Shown in pieces: positions 7,667 through 10,434 of a DNA stretch of 10,434 nt (position 1 is the first letter of the stretch; each line of letters starts with the position of its first letter). Under the pieces are notes generated by a model. The model did no database searches. It had not been told where the DNA came from and worked only from the letters and a program-made list of their open reading frames with translations. Source of the stretch: Flectobacillus sp. (lineage in GTDB: Bacteria > Bacteroidota > Bacteroidia > Cytophagales > Spirosomataceae); assembly GCA_029865665.1 (NCBI GenBank), contig JARXAV010000171.1, positions 1 through 10,434 on the forward strand. The letters are read 5' to 3'. Both the position numbers and the translations under genes were made by a program.

Positions 7667-7717
7667 GATTAATCCTGTGCTAATTATGGTACGGAATATG
7701 TTGATTACTTTTTTCAG
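7667..7717 (-). other. lptD: In-frame 5' extension of lptD completing its signal peptide, apparent CTG start
   Basis: Reading upstream in the lptD frame, no stop occurs until TAA at 7742-7744. The 17 codons before TTG 7666 read (L/M)KKVINIFRTIISTGLI and run into LMLSFCSHAQ: a charged n-region, hydrophobic core and SHA cleavage site. No ATG, GTG or TTG exists in this extension. The codon giving the textbook MKK start is CTG at 7715-7717; ATA at 7697-7699 or ATT at 7682-7684 are poorer alternatives. The full product would have 936 residues. The extension being translated is well supported; which codon starts it is inference. Confidence 0.65.
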
Positions 7718-7725
7718 AAGACTTA

Positions 7726-7754
7726 AAAATTTATATTTGTCTTAATATTCACAA
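7726..7754 (-). promoter_or_regulatory. Possible lptD promoter (TTG-N18-TAAATTTT)
   Basis: On the minus strand TTG (plus 7752-7754) precedes TAAATTTT (plus 7726-7733) by 18 bases; the -7 box misses the final G. Transcription would start near 7720, only a few bases before the candidate CTG start at 7717, so the message would be almost leaderless. No better element was found in 7755-7927. Confidence 0.3.
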
Positions 7755-7927
7755 TGCAAGCAATTGTCAATACCAAACGATAAGGTGAAATCATTAATTG
7801 TTTGATTGAAACCGACTTAGCAGGTATTAAATAACAATAGATTGCTACTTGAAAAATGCCCCTGTTTAGTTTCGATGTACAAAAATACTTTATTCAACGT
7901 TCTTCTTAACGAACCCCACTGAAAATA

Positions 7928-8743
7928 ATGTTAAACTTTCTTAAAGGACTCTTACTCGCACTATTTTTTTGCTGGTTTCATGGTGATAGCTTCTCTACTA
8001 CCAAAAAGGACAAGGCACGTCTGACCAAAACAGCTCCTACTCGCTTGAGAACGATTGTTTTAGATGCTGGTCACGGTGGCAAAGACCCTGGTTGTAGAGG
8101 CGTAGATGGTAATTATGAAAAGAAAATTGCCCTTAAAATTGTACTGGCTTTAGGCAAAAAAATCAAGGCACAATATCCAGATATAAAGGTCTATTATACC
8201 AGACAGAAAGATGTTTTCGTAAATTTGCACGAGCGATCTGCCATTGCCAACCGAAACAAAGCCGATTTGTTTATCTCTATTCATTGTAATTCGAACCCAG
8301 TTTCTAGCCTTCATGGAACGGAAACTTATACAATGGGGTTACATAAAACAAACAACAACCTTGATGTTGCCAAACGAGAAAACTCGGTAATCTTAAAGGA
8401 AGATAACTATAAGCAAATCTATAAAGGCTTTGACCCTAGTTCTCCTTTGGCACATATCATGATGGCAAATTACCAGAACGCCTTTATGCAAAATAGCCTT
8501 AAACTTGCCCAAAAAGTAGAGCGTCAGTTCAAAAAAGTTACTAATCGGAATAGTTATGGGGTAAAACAGGCAGGTTTTTTAGTACTTTGGGAAACAGCCA
8601 TGCCAAGTATCCTGATTGAATCAGGCTTCTTGTCTAACGCATCGGAAGAAGAATATTTAGCCACCTCACACGGGCAAGAAGAAAGTGCAGAAGCTATTTT
8701 TAAAGCCCTAAAGGCGTATAAAGAAGAAATAGAAACCAAATAA
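7928..8743 (+). CDS. N-acetylmuramoyl-L-alanine amidase (Amidase_3 family)
   Basis: This zinc enzyme cuts the bond between N-acetylmuramic acid and L-alanine of peptidoglycan, and is used in cell separation and wall turnover. It has 271 residues, with a signal peptide at about 1-23 (FLKGLLLALFFCWFHGDSFS) followed by the catalytic domain at about 41-265. The zinc ligands and catalytic residue are visible: His49 in VLDAGHGGKDPG, Glu64 in NYEKKIAL, His119 in SIHCNSN and Glu231 in ILIESGFLSN. An insert at about 130-180 (HGTETYTMGLHK, then FDPSSPLAHIMM) resembles that of Bacteroidota amidases. No LysM or SPOR wall-binding domain is present. It is divergent from lptD and lies 122 bases before the MCE gene on the same strand. 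A weak promoter-like pair, TTG (7842-7844) and TAGTTTCG (7867-7874), precedes it. Confidence 0.94.
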   Translation: MLNFLKGLLLALFFCWFHGDSFSTTKKDKARLTKTAPTRLRTIVLDAGHGGKDPGCRGVDGNYEKKIALKIVLALGKKIKAQYPDIKVYYTRQKDVFVNLHERSAIANRNKADLFISIHCNSNPVSSLHGTETYTMGLHKTNNNLDVAKRENSVILKEDNYKQIYKGFDPSSPLAHIMMANYQNAFMQNSLKLAQKVERQFKKVTNRNSYGVKQAGFLVLWETAMPSILIESGFLSNASEEEYLATSHGQEESAEAIFKALKAYKEEIETK

Positions 8744-8772
8744 TAACAATTTTTTAACAGTAAATAAGGTTT

Positions 8773-8806
8773 TATCCACCTATAATTGTCTTTTAAAAGG
8801 TGGATA
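8773..8806. repeat. Inverted repeat between amidase and MCE genes
   Basis: TATCCACCT (8773-8781) and AGGTGGATA (8798-8806) are perfect 9-base arms around a 16-base AT-rich loop. No T-run follows on the plus strand, so it is not a standard terminator. It may be a regulatory or RNA-stabilising hairpin within an amidase-MCE transcript, or a protein-binding site. Confidence 0.55.
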
Positions 8807-8865
8807 GTAAAGCTGAATTGTAACAACAATATTGCTTCATCCTATCAAATTAATCATATAGCTAA

Positions 8866-9819
8866 ATGAAAATATCGAAAGAAGCCAAAGTGGGTATTCT
8901 CGCAGTAGTGTCCTTTGCCTTACTCTATCTAGGTTTTAATTTTTTAAAAGGTTCAGACTTTTTCTCTACCGAAAAAGAATATTATGTGCTTTACGAAGAC
9001 GTACAAGGAATGGTCGTTTCAAGCCAAGTGGCTATCAATGGAATGAAAGTAGGACAGGTGAAAAATGTGGACTTAATTCAAGATCAAGGCGTAAAAGTGA
9101 AGGTTACTTTTGTAGTGGGTAAAAACGTAGAATTACCCGAAGGAACAACAGCCATGTTAGCTTCCGACGGTTTGTTAGGCGGAAAATTAATCCGTCTCGA
9201 ATTGGGCAAAAGCTCAAAAATTTTGGTAGAAAAGAGTACCATAAAAGGAACAACCGAACAAGGTTTATCGGCTCTGTTACAAGAAAAAGCTCTTCCGACC
9301 TTACGCAATGCTGATTCCCTGATGTTGTCGCTTCGCAAAGTGGTATTATCATTCCAGAATACCGCAGCAGTATTGAATGTCTTACTAAAGAACTCAGATC
9401 ATACCGTTTCTAGTTTAGGAACATCCATGAATGCTACCATTGCCGATAATAAATCAAATTTGGCAGGAATTACCGCTAACTTAAAGACCCTTTCGGGTAA
9501 TTTAGTAGAAACAGAAAAAGGCTTTAAGCCCTTGTTAGGCAAATTCAATACGATGGCAGATTCCTTAAATGCCCTCAAAATCAACAAAGCCTTACAAACC
9601 ACTCAACAGTCAATCGAAGGCTTAAACCGCATTGTAGCGAGTTTAGAAGCAGGACAAGGTTCAGCAGGAAAGTTATTAAAAGACGACTCGCTTTATAGCA
9701 ACCTGTCTAATACCATGCTTAATTTAGACAAGCTCCTAATTGACTTCCGTTTAGCTCCAAAACGTTATATCCACTTATCAGTATTCGGCAAGAAAAACAC
9801 CGCTCCAGTGGTGAAATAG
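8866..9819 (+). CDS. MCE/MlaD-family lipid-transport substrate-binding protein
   Basis: MCE proteins form rings or tubes in the periplasm that move phospholipids or other lipids between membranes, normally with an ABC permease (MlaE type) and ATPase (MlaF type). This one has 317 residues: an N-terminal membrane anchor at about 8-27 (KVGILAVVSFALLYLGFNF), one MCE domain at about 36-115 (YYVLYEDVQGMVVSSQVAING; VGQVKNVDL; ASDGLLGGKLIRLELG), then a long, mostly helical tail with Ser/Asn/Leu-rich repeats to about 300. The single MCE domain and helical tail fit the Bacteroidota MlaD-like type. No permease or ATPase partner follows in the window; the next gene is on the other strand. It probably lies downstream of the amidase in one envelope unit, although the 122-base gap with a hairpin allows separate control. 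Confidence 0.9.
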   Translation: MKISKEAKVGILAVVSFALLYLGFNFLKGSDFFSTEKEYYVLYEDVQGMVVSSQVAINGMKVGQVKNVDLIQDQGVKVKVTFVVGKNVELPEGTTAMLASDGLLGGKLIRLELGKSSKILVEKSTIKGTTEQGLSALLQEKALPTLRNADSLMLSLRKVVLSFQNTAAVLNVLLKNSDHTVSSLGTSMNATIADNKSNLAGITANLKTLSGNLVETEKGFKPLLGKFNTMADSLNALKINKALQTTQQSIEGLNRIVASLEAGQGSAGKLLKDDSLYSNLSNTMLNLDKLLIDFRLAPKRYIHLSVFGKKNTAPVVK

Positions 9820-9828
9820 ATTTTTTGA

Positions 9829-9920
9829 GATGTTGGATGTTGAATGTTGGATTTTGGATGGAAGCCCAGAAGCCAATATTCAACATCCAACATTACAATC
9901 CAACATTACAATCCAATTGG
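9829..9920. repeat. Degenerate heptad repeats in opposite orientations forming a long hairpin
   Basis: On the left, units GATGTTG, GATGTTG, AATGTTG, GATTTTG and GATGG follow each other at 7-base steps from 9829. On the right the complementary units CAATATT, CAACATC and CAACATT run from 9874 to 9894. A 13-base word, CAACATTACAATC, then occurs twice in tandem (9888-9900 and 9901-9913). Positions 9830-9850 and 9873-9893 pair over 21 bases with a single G-T pair and a 22-base loop. No T-run follows the hairpin on either strand, so it is unlike the two terminators in this window. The array sits between convergent gene ends and includes the stop codon of the Lrp gene. Confidence 0.8.
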
Positions 9921-10373
9921 TACAGGGCTTTGGCTTTTGATGTCGTTCACTACAAAGCGGCTTTGGGCATTGCCAATGTTGGGTAGAGTGGCAAGCTTAA
10001 AGAGGATAAATTGTTTGTAGTCGTCCATGTCTTTTACCAATACTTTCAATAAAAAATCAGACCCACCCGAAATACAGTAGCATTCTACTACTTCCGAGAG
10101 TTTCAGTACGTCCTGTTCAAACTGTTCCAAATACTCTGCAGCGTGTTGTTTGAGGGTTACATCCACAAAAACAACCAAGCCCCTTCCTAGTTTTGTTTTA
10201 TTCAAAATAGCCGTATAGCGTTCAATGATGCCATCGTTTTCGAGGCGTTTGATACGCTCATGCACAGGCGTTGTGGTCAAGTGCAATTTAGCCGCAATTT
10301 CTTTGTTGGTCATTAACGCATCACTTTGTAACAATTGTAAGATGCGTAAGTCGGTATTATCTAAAGATGCCAT
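9906..10373 (-). CDS. Lrp/AsnC-family transcriptional regulator
   Basis: This is a DNA-binding regulator of the leucine-responsive/asparagine family, usually responding to amino acids or related small molecules. At 155 residues it has the normal length. The N-terminal helix-turn-helix domain covers about 4-63, starting with LDNTDLRILQLL; the recognition region is MTNKEIAAKLHLTTTPVHER followed by IKRLENDGII. The C-terminal ligand-binding (RAM) domain covers about 66-145, with VECYCISGGSDFLLKV holding the family's effector-site Gly-x-x-Asp pattern. No regulated neighbour is visible in the window; the 61 bases upstream to the window edge are AT-rich without a clear TAnnTTTG box. The last residues (Ile-Gly-Leu) and the TAA lie in the flanking heptad repeat, so the C-terminus may have been set by repeat insertion or expansion. 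The regulated pathway is unknown. Confidence 0.94.
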   Translation of the reverse strand: MASLDNTDLRILQLLQSDALMTNKEIAAKLHLTTTPVHERIKRLENDGIIERYTAILNKTKLGRGLVVFVDVTLKQHAAEYLEQFEQDVLKLSEVVECYCISGGSDFLLKVLVKDMDDYKQFILFKLATLPNIGNAQSRFVVNDIKSQSPVPIGL

Positions 10374-10434
10374 AAGAATATTTTTCTAATAAGTGTTAAG
10401 TTTAGTTTTGATTATATACAAATTGTGCGGTTTT

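Noticed and set aside
9084..9602. Three minus-strand frames of 67-84 codons
   Set aside because: All are antisense to the MCE gene, overlap one another, and show no family motifs.
9829..9920. CRISPR-like or mobile-element end
   Set aside because: The units are only 7 bases, degenerate and without spacers; no transposase or flanking target duplication is visible.

Overview
The window looks like the chromosome of a member of the Bacteroidota, most likely an environmental Cytophagales-type bacterium (family-level placement is inference). The evidence is an AT-rich composition, no Shine-Dalgarno sequences before the starts, promoter-like TTG / TAnnTTTG elements, a Bacteroidota-style LptD with a very long barrel, and a lone MCE-domain gene directly after an N-acetylmuramoyl-L-alanine amidase. 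The gene content is ordinary core and housekeeping material. I saw no insertion sequence, prophage, CRISPR array, tRNA or rRNA.

Layout. Positions 1-1389 (minus) hold most of a C-terminal-processing S41 protease that runs off the left edge. It is divergent from a Holliday-junction resolvase-like gene, ruvX/yqgF, at 1584-2009 (plus). A strong two-way terminator hairpin (2026-2068) separates ruvX from a phytanoyl-CoA dioxygenase-family gene at 2092-2907 (minus). A 334-base gene-free, AT-rich stretch follows, then a membrane PAP2-type lipid phosphatase/phosphotransferase gene with sphingomyelin-synthase-like motifs at 3242-4045 (minus). That gene is divergent from msrA (4086-4775, plus) across a very short promoter region containing a near-perfect palindrome. 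A second two-way hairpin (4801-4838) closes both msrA and the long lptD gene (4907-7666, minus). Divergent from lptD are an amidase (7928-8743, plus) and an MCE/MlaD-family gene (8866-9819, plus). A block of 7-base repeats that can fold into a long hairpin separates the MCE gene from an Lrp/AsnC regulator (9906-10373, minus).

How the genes fit together. The right half is an envelope block: LptD places lipopolysaccharide in the outer membrane, the amidase cuts peptidoglycan, and the MCE protein is a likely lipid-transport component. The PAP2-type enzyme and the S41 protease are also envelope proteins, and MsrA carries an export-type N-terminus.

The points most worth checking are: (i) the lptD signal peptide is encoded in frame upstream of the first ATG/TTG and has no ordinary start codon, the best candidate being CTG at 7717; (ii) the heptad-repeat hairpin, which supplies the stop codon of the Lrp gene; (iii) the sphingomyelin-synthase-like active-site motifs of the PAP2 protein; (iv) the palindromic divergent promoter between that gene and msrA. 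I did not find a clear new multi-gene system.
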